Notes: generated from the sequence alone by a model not told the origin. A DNA stretch of 64,000 nucleotides from Phytoactinopolyspora halophila (GCF_003287285.1 NZ_QMIG01000011.1:62001-126000); one strand, 5' to 3'; counted from the first letter of the stretch, positions 51,532-61,181 are shown. Translations and numbers: made by a program.

Positions 51532-52854
51532 ATGGGACGGTTCCGGGTGGGTGGCCACGCACTCCCGTCGTGGCCCACCTGTCGGCTCGCCGGTTACCTG
51601 GCCGCGCTCATGATGGTGCAGGCCATGGCGATGCAAACGTACGGGGCGCTGGCGCCGTTCATCCGCACCGATCTCGGTGTCTCCGCGTCCACCATGGGCC
51701 TGGTCGCCGCCGCACCCTATGTCGGCACGGCCGCCGCGGCATTCGTCTCGGGTGGATGGGTGGATCGGCACCATGCACGGACGACCGTTCTGCTCACCGG
51801 TCTGGGCATCGCCGCGTCGCTCCTGATAGCCGCCGGATTCTCGACGGTCACGACCGTCATCCTCGGGCTCGCCCTGGCCGGGGTGAGCCGCAGCGCGATA
51901 CCACCGCTCAGCGACCGCCTCGGGTACGAAGGCGCGCCACTGGCAGACCGCGGATTCGTGTTTGGTGTCAAGCAGACCGGCACCCCGATCGGCTCGGCTC
52001 TCGCCGCCATGACACTGCCCCCGCTCGCATCCGCCGGCCTGGGCTGGCAAGGTGCGCTCGCCACGACGGCCGCCGTCGTGGCGGGCGCCACTGTAGCGCT
52101 ACGCCACGGCCCTGACTCCGCCGCGCCCGCACGGCGCACCGTTCACGACGGTGCGGCCGGCGTAGCCCGGGGAGGACCGGATGATGATCAATGGGCGGGC
52201 GATACCGGGACGGAGGATGTGCGCGCAGCCGTCGCCACGAAACTCCCGTTGGTCCGCCAGCTCGCCACCCTGATCGCCATCAGTGCCGCCCTCGGCGTGT
52301 TCATGTCGTCTGCCATGACGTTCCTCACGCTGTACCTCGTCGACGACCGCGGGCTGGCGCCGGTCGAGGCAGCACGCTGGTTCGCGCTGTTCGGGCTCGG
52401 TGGCGGCGTGGGGCGTATCGCCTGTGGCTGGCTCAGCGACCGGGCCTTTCGTGGTCATCGCGGCCTGGCGCTGGCCACCAGCGCCGCCGGGGGCGGCATG
52501 ATCGCGATCATGCTGGGGGTCGCCGCCGACCCGCTCATCGCCACCACCGGCGCGCTCACCATGCTGATCTTCGGATTCTTCGCGCAGGGCTGGGTCGGGG
52601 TCATCCGCCTGTGGGGGACCGAGCTGGCCGGCTCCGGACGGTCCGGGCGGGCCGGCGGGCTGCTGCTCGGGTCGATGATGCTCGGGTCGCTCACCGGTCC
52701 CCCCGTTTTCGGCTGGCTGGTCGACACCGCGGGTGGCTACTCCACCAGCTGGACCGTGATGGGGACGCTGGCACTCGCGGCCTCCGCCGCGGTCCTCGTG
52801 GCCCAGCACCGGCAGCGGCGGCGCCCACCGTCCGATCACGACACATCGAGGTGA
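51532..52854 (+). CDS. MFS transporter (second)
   Basis: 440 residues with about twelve helices and a cytoplasmic loop at about 190-245. Conserved loop 2-3 motif GGWVDRHHARTTVLLTGLG, and GWLSDRAFRGHRGLALATSA in the second half. It starts 5 bases after the acyl-CoA dehydrogenase stop; a ribosome site is not obvious, and GTG 51547 is an alternative start. It is similar in size and layout to the CTG-start MFS at 36328 (both with SxGxxFGxKQxxxP-like motif: FGIKQSAIP / FGVKQTGTP), so they are probably paralogues. Confidence 0.88.
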   Translation: MGRFRVGGHALPSWPTCRLAGYLAALMMVQAMAMQTYGALAPFIRTDLGVSASTMGLVAAAPYVGTAAAAFVSGGWVDRHHARTTVLLTGLGIAASLLIAAGFSTVTTVILGLALAGVSRSAIPPLSDRLGYEGAPLADRGFVFGVKQTGTPIGSALAAMTLPPLASAGLGWQGALATTAAVVAGATVALRHGPDSAAPARRTVHDGAAGVARGGPDDDQWAGDTGTEDVRAAVATKLPLVRQLATLIAISAALGVFMSSAMTFLTLYLVDDRGLAPVEAARWFALFGLGGGVGRIACGWLSDRAFRGHRGLALATSAAGGGMIAIMLGVAADPLIATTGALTMLIFGFFAQGWVGVIRLWGTELAGSGRSGRAGGLLLGSMMLGSLTGPPVFGWLVDTAGGYSTSWTVMGTLALAASAAVLVAQHRQRRRPPSDHDTSR

Positions 52855-52921
52855 TGACACGGCCATGACCCACATCTCCAAACCCGCACCAGCATCGCCC
52901 CACCAGACGAAAGGACGGGAC

Positions 52922-54634
52922 ATGTGCGCGGAACACTCCCCGACAGAGCACCGGACGGTGGCCGACGCGTTGGTCCAGTTCCTGGCACGCGCCGGCGTCA
53001 CCCACCTCTTCGGGGTCGCCGGTAGCACGATCATGCCCTTGCTCGATGCCGTCGAGGACGATGGCCGGATCCGGTACGTCGCCGCGCGGTACGAGCTCAG
53101 CGCCGCCGAGATGGCCGCCGGGTACGCGCGAGCGTCGGCCCGGCTCGGCGTCGTCGCGACACACGTCGGCCCGGGAGCCACCAGCTGTATCACCGCCATG
53201 GCCGGTGCGCATCGAGACGGGGTGCCGCTCTTGCTCATCACCGGCAACGAGGAGAGCGACACGCTGGCGCGGATGCCGTACCACGACTGGCAGCTGCTCC
53301 CGGTCATGAGCCAGCTCTGCGCGTTCAGCTACCGGGTCACCCGGCCGGACGAGCTGCCACACGTCCTGCGACGCGCGCTCGGAGAGGCGCTGCGCGGCGG
53401 GACCGGCACGGTGCACATCGACCTTCCCGAGGACATCGCCCTGATGCCGGTCACCGACGACGACCTCGCCTCCTGGTCCGCCGCCATCGACCCGGTCCTG
53501 GCGCAGATCGCCGACGCACCGCAAGCACCCCTCAGCCGGCCGGCGCCGAACTCTGGCGAGGTCCACCGCGCGGTCGACCTCCTGGCGCGGGCACACGCGC
53601 CCGTCGTCCTTCTCGGTGAGACCTCCCGCCGTGGCGCCGCTGCGGAACGCATCCTCGACCAGTGCGACGGCCTCGGCATCCCCTACGCGACGACGTTCGG
53701 CGCCCGGGGCGGCATCGGCAGCCGCCCCGGGTATGCCGGGACCATTGGGAGGTTCGGTTCGCGGGACACGACCGCGCTCGTCGGCGATGCGGACGTGGTG
53801 CTGGCCCTGGGCGCCGAACTCACGGACGTCGACACGGTGCGGTGGTCGATCCCCCGCCCGGACACGGACGTCATCTGCGTGCATCCCGAGCCCGGCGTCA
53901 TCGACCGCCGGCTCGCCCCGACGCTGGGCGTGGTCGCGGACGTCGAGGAGTTTCTGCACGCGTTCGGCCCGGCCTACCGGGAGCGGGCGGTCTCGGTCGC
54001 CGGCAGCTGGATCGATCGGGCCCGCCTGGTGAACCGGGCCAACGGGCCGCTGGGTGACGTTTCCGGCGCGGAGGCCACGCTGGACGCCCAGCTCGTCACG
54101 AGAATGATCGACGCGGCGCCCGATTCGTGGATCGTCACCATGGATCCCGGCTTCGGCCCGCTGACACTGTCCGCGTCCGCCGATTTCGGCGGCAGCCCGT
54201 TCATCTACGCCCACGGCCTGGGCGCGATGGGCTTCGCCGTGCCCAACGCGATCGGCGCCACCATGACCGGCGGCATCGACGGTGCACTCGCCGTCATCGG
54301 CGACGGATCGTTCTTCATGTCCCTCTCGTCGCTTGAATCCATCGCCTCGCTGGATGTCCCCGTCGTGGTGCTGGTCCTGGACGACGGCGGCTTCGGATCG
54401 CAACGCAAGAAGCAGCAGGAAGGATACGGGCGCAACGTCGGCGTGGACTACGACAACCCGGACATCCCGCAGATCGCTTCGGCGATGCGTATCGACGCCA
54501 CCTGGGTGGAATCCGTGGCCGACATCGACCGGCTGTGCGCCGACCTGCCCGCTCGCACCCGCGGACAGGTCCTCGCGGTACGGCGGGCGCAAGTGCAGCA
54601 CGGCACGTGGTACGAGGGCGGCACCCGGCGTTGA
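52922..54634 (+). CDS. Thiamine-diphosphate-dependent enzyme, second copy
   Basis: 570 residues from ATG 52922 (AAAGGACGGGAC upstream; ATG 52865 adds 19 residues and is less supported). ThDP glutamate E58 in VAARYELSAAEMAAGYAR; central domain with VVLALGAELTDVDTVRWS; PP-domain GDGSFFMSLSSLESIAS followed by LDDGGFGSQRK (aspartate in place of the usual asparagine). It is homologous to the first copy at 33502, though diverged. It follows the acyl-CoA dehydrogenase and MFS genes and probably decarboxylates or ligates a 2-oxoacid. Confidence 0.9.
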   Translation: MCAEHSPTEHRTVADALVQFLARAGVTHLFGVAGSTIMPLLDAVEDDGRIRYVAARYELSAAEMAAGYARASARLGVVATHVGPGATSCITAMAGAHRDGVPLLLITGNEESDTLARMPYHDWQLLPVMSQLCAFSYRVTRPDELPHVLRRALGEALRGGTGTVHIDLPEDIALMPVTDDDLASWSAAIDPVLAQIADAPQAPLSRPAPNSGEVHRAVDLLARAHAPVVLLGETSRRGAAAERILDQCDGLGIPYATTFGARGGIGSRPGYAGTIGRFGSRDTTALVGDADVVLALGAELTDVDTVRWSIPRPDTDVICVHPEPGVIDRRLAPTLGVVADVEEFLHAFGPAYRERAVSVAGSWIDRARLVNRANGPLGDVSGAEATLDAQLVTRMIDAAPDSWIVTMDPGFGPLTLSASADFGGSPFIYAHGLGAMGFAVPNAIGATMTGGIDGALAVIGDGSFFMSLSSLESIASLDVPVVVLVLDDGGFGSQRKKQQEGYGRNVGVDYDNPDIPQIASAMRIDATWVESVADIDRLCADLPARTRGQVLAVRRAQVQHGTWYEGGTRR

Positions 54635-54659
54635 CCTCGGGCTGATATCGGCGCGAGCG

Positions 54660-55316
54660 TCAGAGCGCGAGCAGCGACATGCTGCTGCGAGCGAGCACCG
54701 TACCGTAGGGCGCGTCGAGCCGCTGCCACGAGCCGACCGAACGCACGACCACCTGGCCGTCGCCATCCACGAACTCCCCGCCCAGGAAGCTGTACGACGA
54801 TGCTGCGTGGGCCAGCCGCAGGGGCACGCCAGCGGCCAGCTCCTCGTTCCAGATCTGGGTGGCGAGCCCTTCGAGGGTCGCCCGTGCCGCCCGCGCGTCC
54901 TGGCCTTCGGTCTCTTCGGGTGCGCGCCGGCGGAACTCGGCCACGCCCGCGTCGACCTTGGCCCGCACCTCCGACAGCGGCAGGCGGGCCAGCTCCGACC
55001 AGCCCGAACGCGGCGGCAAGCTGGTCGTCCAGCGCAGTGCCGGTAGCGCCGGCGGCAGGTCGAGCTCGCCCGCGGCGCCGACCGCGCGCGCGGCCAGCGT
55101 CGAGGCCTCGACCACCTCGTCGATCTCCACCGGCTCGGCCAGCCGCACGGCGCGCATGGCCAGGGCATCGAACGGGGTACCGGCGAAGCATCCGACGACG
55201 GTGCCCGTCCCGACGATGCGCATCACCGCCTCGGCTTCGAACTTGGCGACCCGCTGCGCGAAGGTCGCCAGATCGGCGGCGGCACCCGGCTGCGCGGGAA
55301 CGAGAACGGTCATCAT
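54660..55316 (-). CDS. Conserved-type protein of unknown function
   Basis: 218 residues starting at ATG 55316, which overlaps the thioesterase stop by 4 bases. No family recognised. Features seen: N-terminal VLVPAQPGAAADLATFAQRVAKFEAEA, a glycine-rich GTGTVVGCFAGTPFDALAMRAVRL segment, a tryptophan/leucine-rich middle (ALRWTTSLPPRSGWSELARLPLSE), and a C-terminal beta-rich tail ending in SSMSLLAL. It looks soluble. The tight coupling to the tandem-hotdog thioesterase implies a shared role, perhaps in acyl-CoA or thioester handling. Confidence 0.82.
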   Translation of the reverse strand: MMTVLVPAQPGAAADLATFAQRVAKFEAEAVMRIVGTGTVVGCFAGTPFDALAMRAVRLAEPVEIDEVVEASTLAARAVGAAGELDLPPALPALRWTTSLPPRSGWSELARLPLSEVRAKVDAGVAEFRRRAPEETEGQDARAARATLEGLATQIWNEELAAGVPLRLAHAASSYSFLGGEFVDGDGQVVVRSVGSWQRLDAPYGTVLARSSMSLLAL

Positions 55317-56257
55317 TGGACCCCATGGAACGGTTCGAGGGCGGCTCGCTCCGGCGGGCTGACCGGGCGCGGACGGGCTTCCTGCAGGTCGTAGGCGACC
55401 AGGGCCGACGTGGCGCGGGCGTAGACGCGCTCGGCGTCGCGGATCGCGTAGGCGAGATCGAACGAGGATTCGCCCAGCCGGGTCACCCAGACCTCCACCT
55501 GAAGCCGCGCACCCGCCGTCACCGGCGCGAGATAGTCGATGTGCTGCCCCGCGACCACCGAGCCGGCGTGTCCCGCCAACCCGCCCGGGAAGTGCCGGGC
55601 GACGAAATCGATCCGCGCCTCCTGGATGTACTCCGCGAACGTGACGTTGTTGACGTGGCCATAGGAATCGAGGTCGTCGAAGCGCACGGCGCACTCGTAC
55701 TGGTGAACCTTGCCCTCCGGGCGCGGCGGCCCGCTCCGCCCGTCCGGTTCCTCGCCGCCCGGCGCACGATCGCGGTCCCGCGTGGCACCGGCGCTGCCAC
55801 GCCCGGCACGCGGGACCGGCCCGTCCGGCTGGAGATGGCGTTCGAGTACCGCCTTCTCCTCCTCCCCGAGCCGTCTCGGACGTCCCACCGAGAGGTCGTA
55901 CGGGACGAGCGTCGTGGACGCCAGCGCGTAGATCTCCCCTGACTCGTCGGCGTCGACGATCTCATAGCCCAAGGTGAACGTCGAGTTCTGCATCTCGCGC
56001 AGCCAGGTCTCGACCCGCACCGCGCCGGGCCGGAACCGCAACGGCGCGAGGTAGTCGATCTCGTGGCGGGCAACCACCACGCCCTCGGCGAGCCCGGCGG
56101 CGCCCCGCCGGGCTGCCTGCACGAACAGCATCTCCACGCGCGCTTCCTGAAGATAGCGCAGGAAGACCGCATTGTTGACGTGACCGTAGGCGTCCATGTC
56201 GGCCCACCGCATCGGCACGTGCGCGACGTGTCGCGGCGTGCTCGGGTCCATCTGCAA
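55313..56257 (-). CDS. Tandem-hotdog acyl-CoA thioesterase
   Basis: 314 residues with two 4HBT hotdog domains. The first has RWADMDAYGHVNNAVFLRYLQEARVEML (about 17-44). The second has RFDDLDSYGHVNNVTFAEYIQEARIDF (about 190-216). Both aspartates of the active-site D-x-D-x-Y-G-H-V-N-N pattern are present in both domains. A disordered linker of about 40 residues rich in R, G and P lies between them. TTG 56257 has a GGAGG site 8 bases upstream; ATG 56251 is an alternative. Duplication and fusion explain the length, twice the usual. It is coupled to the unknown gene downstream. Confidence 0.9.
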   Translation of the reverse strand: MQMDPSTPRHVAHVPMRWADMDAYGHVNNAVFLRYLQEARVEMLFVQAARRGAAGLAEGVVVARHEIDYLAPLRFRPGAVRVETWLREMQNSTFTLGYEIVDADESGEIYALASTTLVPYDLSVGRPRRLGEEEKAVLERHLQPDGPVPRAGRGSAGATRDRDRAPGGEEPDGRSGPPRPEGKVHQYECAVRFDDLDSYGHVNNVTFAEYIQEARIDFVARHFPGGLAGHAGSVVAGQHIDYLAPVTAGARLQVEVWVTRLGESSFDLAYAIRDAERVYARATSALVAYDLQEARPRPVSPPERAALEPFHGVQ

Positions 56258-56341
56258 CGATCGCTCCTCCGGAGCCGGGTCCGCCGGTCGACGGCCGGAC
56301 GTCTCTCACCGATTCAAGCTATCGGACAGGAGCAGCTCCGT

Positions 56342-57424
56342 CTAAACGCGGCGTACCGCGACCAGCTCGCGCAACCATTGCCGGGTCCGCGGTTCGGAGA
56401 CGGCCAGCACGAGGATGAGGATGGCACCCCAGGCGAACTCCTTCGCGAAGTTCGCGCCCTCGGCACCGGCCAGGGCCATGTTCAAGCCCGTGGAGACCTG
56501 CTGCATCACGGCCATCGCCACCGGCACGGCAAGCAGCCGGCCGACACCCCCGTACGGGCTCACCCCGGCCAGCACGGCGACGAGGATGGCCAGGATCAGG
56601 TAAGACGAGCCGAAACCCACCGAGATCGAATCGGTCCGCGACAGCGTGACCAGGCCGGCCAGGGCGGACAGGGAACCGCTGATGAGGTACGCGGAGACCT
56701 GTACCCGCTCGACCGGTAGGCGCGCGTACCGGCTGACCTTCTCGGACGCCCCCACGGTGTAGACCCGGAACCCCCAGCGGGTGGAGCGAGTCGCCACGGT
56801 CAGCGCCACGGCCGCCAGCACGAGCACCAGCAACACGAGCGGGACACCCGCGACAAGTATCGCGCCCACGCTGGCGAACTCGCCGGCCGCGAACACGGTG
56901 GAGCCCCCGGTCACACCCGTGGCCACGCCCGTGAACAGCGTCATCGTCCCAAGCGTCACCACGATCGGGGAAACCCGCAGCAACGACACCAACAAGCCGT
57001 TGACCGCTCCGGCCACGAGCCCGACACCGAGCGCGCAGCCGGTCGCGACGACCAGCGCGGTGCCGCCCATCTCCGGCGCCAGCGCCGTCATGACCTTGGC
57101 GGCAACGATCCCCGACAGGTTCGCCACCGCCACGATGGACAGGTCGATCCCGCCGATGAGCATGGCACACGCCACGGCGAGCGCCAGCAGGCCGATCTCG
57201 GACATCTGGAACGCCATCGAGGTGAGGTTGCGCGCCGTGGGATAGGCATCCGGCCGCAACGCGGTGAGGAGCACGAACTCGATGATCAGGATGGCGAGCA
57301 GGAGAAGCATGTGGTAGCGGTCGCGCCGCCGGTTCGGGTCGCGCAGCCCGCGCTGCCGGGATTCGGCCGGCTCCGTCGGCGGATCGCTCGGCTCGTGCCG
57401 CTTCACCGGTTGGACATCGCTCAT
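56342..57424 (-). CDS. Sugar ABC transporter permease (RbsC/LsrC-like), downstream copy
   Basis: 360 residues from ATG 57424, which overlaps the stop of the preceding permease gene (ATGA). Hydrophobic throughout after residue 35. Typical motifs AVACAMLIGGIDLSIVAVANLSG, VAGAVNGLLVSLLRVSPIVVTLGTMTLF and VLAGVSPYGGVGRLLAVPVAM. The N-terminal 35 residues are polar. It is last in the minus-strand operon binding protein - ATPase - permease - permease. Two different permeases suggest a heterodimeric pore, as in AI-2/LsrCD or rhamnose-type importers. Confidence 0.92.
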   Translation of the reverse strand: MSDVQPVKRHEPSDPPTEPAESRQRGLRDPNRRRDRYHMLLLLAILIIEFVLLTALRPDAYPTARNLTSMAFQMSEIGLLALAVACAMLIGGIDLSIVAVANLSGIVAAKVMTALAPEMGGTALVVATGCALGVGLVAGAVNGLLVSLLRVSPIVVTLGTMTLFTGVATGVTGGSTVFAAGEFASVGAILVAGVPLVLLVLVLAAVALTVATRSTRWGFRVYTVGASEKVSRYARLPVERVQVSAYLISGSLSALAGLVTLSRTDSISVGFGSSYLILAILVAVLAGVSPYGGVGRLLAVPVAMAVMQQVSTGLNMALAGAEGANFAKEFAWGAILILVLAVSEPRTRQWLRELVAVRRV

Positions 57425-58434
57425 GCCGCTGCCACCACCCCTCGTTGCCGGGCCATCCGTCGCCGCCGGATCGCCGGTGTCGCGACGCCGAGCAGCAGGA
57501 ACACGCCGACGAACACCTGTTTCCACTCGGTCGGGATGCCGACGAGCACCAGGCTGGAATCGACGAGTGTCACGAGCAGGACCCCGAACATCGTGCCGAG
57601 GACCGTGCCGCGCCCGCCCGCGATCGACGCCCCACCGAGGATGACCGCGGCGAGCACGGTCAGCTCCGAACCGACGATGGTGAACGGGTCGGCCGCGCGG
57701 ATGAGGCTGGCCGACATGAGCCCGGCGATGCCGGCGAGACCTCCGGACACGGCGAACACGGACAACCGCACCGGAACGATCGGAACTCCCAGGCGCCGCG
57801 CCGCGTCTTCGTTGCCGCCCAGCGTGTAGACGGCACGGCCCCAGCCGGTGTAGCGCAACGCGAGCGCCAGCGCCACGGCGAGCGTCACCAGGACGACGAC
57901 CCCGACGTGCAGCGGGGCCCGGGTGCCACCGGAGGATTGCAGCACGAAGACCGAGGCCCGTCCGAGCTCGGCCATCTGCGCCGGCAGATCCATCAGCCGA
58001 TCGGTGCCGACGAAGGCGAGCAGGGCGCCCCGGTAGAGGGTGAGCGTCCCCAGCGTGACGATCAGCGTCGGTAGCCGGAAAAGCGACACGAGCGCGCCGT
58101 TGACCAGGCCGAGCGCCGCTCCCAGCACCGCCGAGATGAGAAACGCCACGATGACGGGCCCGTCGTATCCGATCTCGGTCAGCGTCACGACCGTCACGTA
58201 CATCGAGGCGACGGCCGTAGCGGAGACGGAGACGTCGACACCTCCCGCGATCAGCACCACGAGAAGCCCGAGCGCCATGATGCCGATGACGATCATGCTC
58301 CGCAGGATGCTGAACAGGTGACCGGCGCCGAGGAACGCGGGCGCGGCGATCGCGAAGCCGATGACCAGCGCGCAGATGGCCGCGGCGAGGATCGCCTCGT
58401 GCCGGCCGAGGGCCTCGGAGAACCGTTGTTTCAC
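57421..58434 (-). CDS. Sugar ABC transporter permease (RbsC/LsrC-like), upstream copy
   Basis: 337 residues. Motifs VVLIAGGVDVSVSATAVASM, LGLVNGALVSLFRLPTLIVTLGTLTLY and VILGGASIAGGRGTVLGTMFG. It overlaps the ATPase gene (stop/start ATGA) and the next permease. It is homologous to its neighbour but clearly diverged. Part of the same importer. Confidence 0.93.
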   Translation of the reverse strand: MKQRFSEALGRHEAILAAAICALVIGFAIAAPAFLGAGHLFSILRSMIVIGIMALGLLVVLIAGGVDVSVSATAVASMYVTVVTLTEIGYDGPVIVAFLISAVLGAALGLVNGALVSLFRLPTLIVTLGTLTLYRGALLAFVGTDRLMDLPAQMAELGRASVFVLQSSGGTRAPLHVGVVVLVTLAVALALALRYTGWGRAVYTLGGNEDAARRLGVPIVPVRLSVFAVSGGLAGIAGLMSASLIRAADPFTIVGSELTVLAAVILGGASIAGGRGTVLGTMFGVLLVTLVDSSLVLVGIPTEWKQVFVGVFLLLGVATPAIRRRRMARQRGVVAAA

Positions 58435-59957
58435 GCCGCGACCTCCTCGTGCGTGATCGTCTGCCAGATGGTCTCCTCGTTCAGCTCCGGAGCCGGCCAG
58501 CTCCCGATCACGCGACCATCGCGCACGACGACGATCTCGTCGCAGACGTCCAGCAGCTCGCCGGGCTCGTCAGAGATCATCAGGATCGCGACCCCCCGAT
58601 CGGCCGTGTCACGGATCAGCTCGTGCAGTTCGGCGCGCGAGCCGACATCCACGCCGACAGTCGGATTGCTGAGGATGATCGCTTCCGGGTCCGGGGCCAG
58701 GGCCCGGGCCAGCAGCACGCGTTGCTGGTTGCCACCGGACAACGTGCCGGCCGGGTCGTCGACGTCGTCCACCTTGATACGCAGCGCCTGCCGCCATCGT
58801 CGTGCGACCTCCCGGATCCGGCCACGGTTCAGCAGCCCCGCGTTCCCGCTCACCTCCTGCAGGTCGTTCACGACGACGTTGTTGGCGACGGACCACTCCA
58901 GCACGAGTCCCTCGGTAAGCCGATCCTCGGGAACGTACTGGAGCAGCGGCAGATCCCGGGCGTTGCGCACCGGCTCTCCGTGCGCGTACAGCTGCCCCGT
59001 GTCGAGCGGCAACAGGCCGGACATCGCCAGACCGATCTCGGTCCGGCCGGAACCGACGATGCCGGCCAGGCCGACGACGCGCCCCTCGTGCAGCGCCACG
59101 TCGACGTCGCTGAATTGGCCCGACAGCGACCCGCCGCGCAGCTCCACCACGGGGGTGGTATCCGGCGCCTCACGAACCGCGCGTCGTTGCCGCTCGACGG
59201 TGTCACCGGTCATCAGCACCGTGATCCGTTCGGCATCGAAGTCCGCCGCAGGCCCGCTGGCCACCACATGGCCGTCGCGCAGCACCGTGACCTCGTCGGC
59301 GATGTCGGTCACCTCGCGCAACTTGTGGGTGATGAAGACGAAGGCCAGGCCCTCCGCACGGAGCTCGTCCACGAGCCCGAGCAGCCGATCGATCTCGTCC
59401 TGGGTCAGCGCTGCCGTGGGCTCGTCCATGAGGATGATGCGCCCTTCGGTCGCCACCGCTCGCGCGATGGCGACCAGCTGGCGTTCGGCCACCGACAGCC
59501 GTTCGACCGCAACGGCGGGGTCGACTCGCAATCCGACGCGTTGCAAGGCCTGCTCGACGCGGCGGCGGTACGCCCGAGGGTGGTAGCGGCGTAAGAGCCC
59601 CGATGCCGCCGGGACGGCCAAGTTCTCGGCGACCGACAGGTTGGGGAACAGCGCGAGATCCTGATAGATCACGCGCACCCCCTCGGCAACGCTGTCACGG
59701 GCGCTGACCTGAGCGACGTCCGAACGATCGCCGATGGTCAACGTCCCGGCATCCGGGCGCTCGGAACCGGCGAAGATCTTGGTCAACGTCGACTTGCCGG
59801 AACCGTTCTCCCCCACGAGGCAGTGCACCGTCCCGGCACGGACCGCCAGATCGACATCGTCGAGGGCCTGGACGGTGCCGTACCGCTTGGAGACACCCCG
59901 GGCCGCGAGAACCGGTGGCGCGTTCACCGCGGAACTAGAAGTCGTACTCGTCGACAT
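58431..59957 (-). CDS. Sugar ABC transporter ATP-binding protein (RbsA/LsrA-like)
   Basis: 508 residues with two ABC cassettes. The first has Walker A VGENGSGKSTLTK at about 48-60, signature LSVAERQLVAIARAVA and Walker B IILMDEPTAALT. The second is degenerate in Walker A (AGIVGSGRTEIGLAM) and has LSGGNQQRVLLARALAPDPEAIIL with SNPTVGVDVGS. The second Walker B has N in place of the usual DEP, as in RbsA-type proteins. The ATG lies within the stop region of the binding-protein gene, a 23-base overlap. Confidence 0.93.
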   Translation of the reverse strand: MSTSTTSSSAVNAPPVLAARGVSKRYGTVQALDDVDLAVRAGTVHCLVGENGSGKSTLTKIFAGSERPDAGTLTIGDRSDVAQVSARDSVAEGVRVIYQDLALFPNLSVAENLAVPAASGLLRRYHPRAYRRRVEQALQRVGLRVDPAVAVERLSVAERQLVAIARAVATEGRIILMDEPTAALTQDEIDRLLGLVDELRAEGLAFVFITHKLREVTDIADEVTVLRDGHVVASGPAADFDAERITVLMTGDTVERQRRAVREAPDTTPVVELRGGSLSGQFSDVDVALHEGRVVGLAGIVGSGRTEIGLAMSGLLPLDTGQLYAHGEPVRNARDLPLLQYVPEDRLTEGLVLEWSVANNVVVNDLQEVSGNAGLLNRGRIREVARRWRQALRIKVDDVDDPAGTLSGGNQQRVLLARALAPDPEAIILSNPTVGVDVGSRAELHELIRDTADRGVAILMISDEPGELLDVCDEIVVVRDGRVIGSWPAPELNEETIWQTITHEEVAA

Positions 59958-60984
59958 TGTCCGCGTCCACGTCGATCCAGGCGTCGTTACCGTAGATCAC
60001 CGAACCGTCGACCTCGATCGAGTCGTAGCCCTCGGCTCCGAGGTCGGCGCCGGAACTGATCTCCTCACCGGCCCGGATCCGCCGGGCGACCTCGTTCATC
60101 GCGTAGCCCGCCGCTCCGGGATCCCAGCCGCTCATCAAGTCCACGGCGCCGGTCTCCAGCAAGTCTTTGACGTTCGACGGCACGCTGGTGCCCACCACGG
60201 CGATGTCGTCGGTGAGTCCCGCTTCTTCGATCGCCTGTCCGGCCCCGACGATGTCCACGGCGGACGAGCCCTGGATACCCTTCAGGTCGGGATAGGTGGA
60301 GAGCAGCTCCCGGGTGCGTTCGTACGCGGTCTGCGTGTCATCGCTGGTCTCGACGTAGTCACCGACGAACGTCATGTCCGGGTAGTTTTCCTCCTGGTGC
60401 TTCTGGGCAGCCTCGACCCAGGCCATGTGGGTGGCGGAGGTGAGCGAGCCGACCATGAGCGCGTACTCGCCTTCCTCATCCATACGCTCGGCGAGCTCGT
60501 CCATCAGGTGCGCGCCGTACTCCTCGTTGCGGAACGGCTCGACGTCGTACTCGGTGTTTTCCAGCTCGGGAGCTTCATGCGTCACCACGGTGATGCCGGC
60601 ATCTTGCGCGCGACCGAGCACGGATTCCACCGCGTCGGGCTGGAACGGCACGACGGCGAGCACATCCACGCCCTGGGCGATGATGTCCTCGATGACCTGG
60701 ACCTGCTGAGCCGAGTCCGCCTGGGCCGGCCCCTGCTGGAATGCGTTGACGTCGTAGTCCTCATCGAACGACTCGACGCCGGTGGCCATGCGGTCGAACC
60801 AGGCAACCCCCTCCAGCTTCACGACCGTGGCATAGTCCTCGTCGCCCGAGGACTGCTCCGCCTCCTCCGGAGAATCCTCGGGGCTGTCGTTGGTGACCTC
60901 GTCGTCGGCCGTGCTGCACCCGGCAGCCAGCATGAAGGGGACGACGACCGTTGCGGTGATCCCAGTCCATCGTGTGCGCCGCAT
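59935..60984 (-). CDS. Sugar ABC transporter substrate-binding lipoprotein (RbsB/LsrB-like)
   Basis: 349 residues from ATG 60984 after GAGGGAG. Lipobox LAAG-C23, an acidic linker of about 30 residues, then the type I periplasmic fold: EDIIAQGVDVLAVVPFQPDAVESVL, GITVVTHEAPELENTEYDVEPF, IQGSSAVDIVGAGQAIEEAGL. The EAPELENT pattern is typical of LsrB/RhaS-like receptors. It is first in its operon, divergent from the DeoR regulator. Ligand could be a pentose, rhamnose, erythritol or AI-2-like sugar. Confidence 0.9.
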   Translation of the reverse strand: MRRTRWTGITATVVVPFMLAAGCSTADDEVTNDSPEDSPEEAEQSSGDEDYATVVKLEGVAWFDRMATGVESFDEDYDVNAFQQGPAQADSAQQVQVIEDIIAQGVDVLAVVPFQPDAVESVLGRAQDAGITVVTHEAPELENTEYDVEPFRNEEYGAHLMDELAERMDEEGEYALMVGSLTSATHMAWVEAAQKHQEENYPDMTFVGDYVETSDDTQTAYERTRELLSTYPDLKGIQGSSAVDIVGAGQAIEEAGLTDDIAVVGTSVPSNVKDLLETGAVDLMSGWDPGAAGYAMNEVARRIRAGEEISSGADLGAEGYDSIEVDGSVIYGNDAWIDVDADNVDEYDF

Positions 60985-61006
60985 CACAGTTCTCCCTCGG
61001 TATATG

Positions 61007-61022
61007 TTCAAATATGTTTGAA
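61007..61022. promoter_or_regulatory. Palindrome in the divergent sugar-ABC / DeoR promoter region
   Basis: TTCAAA-TATG-TTTGAA, perfect 6-bp arms with a 4-base centre, in an AT-rich patch (61001-61050). It is 22 bases upstream of the binding-protein gene. Likely the operator of the DeoR-family regulator; different from the AT-rich class in the catabolic island. The rest of the 197-base gap (60985-61181) shows no gene. Confidence 0.6.
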
Positions 61023-61181
61023 ACTAACTCTGAAAATGAGTGATTCGCAAGCTACAGATGTACGTTGCGGGACAATCGTGGCCGAGTCGAAATGAAATGT
61101 GTTCCCGCACGGCCACGAGCAACGGGCGATGATGGCATCCATACGCCGAGAGCTCCGGCGTGCAGAAGGGGAGGATGTTGC

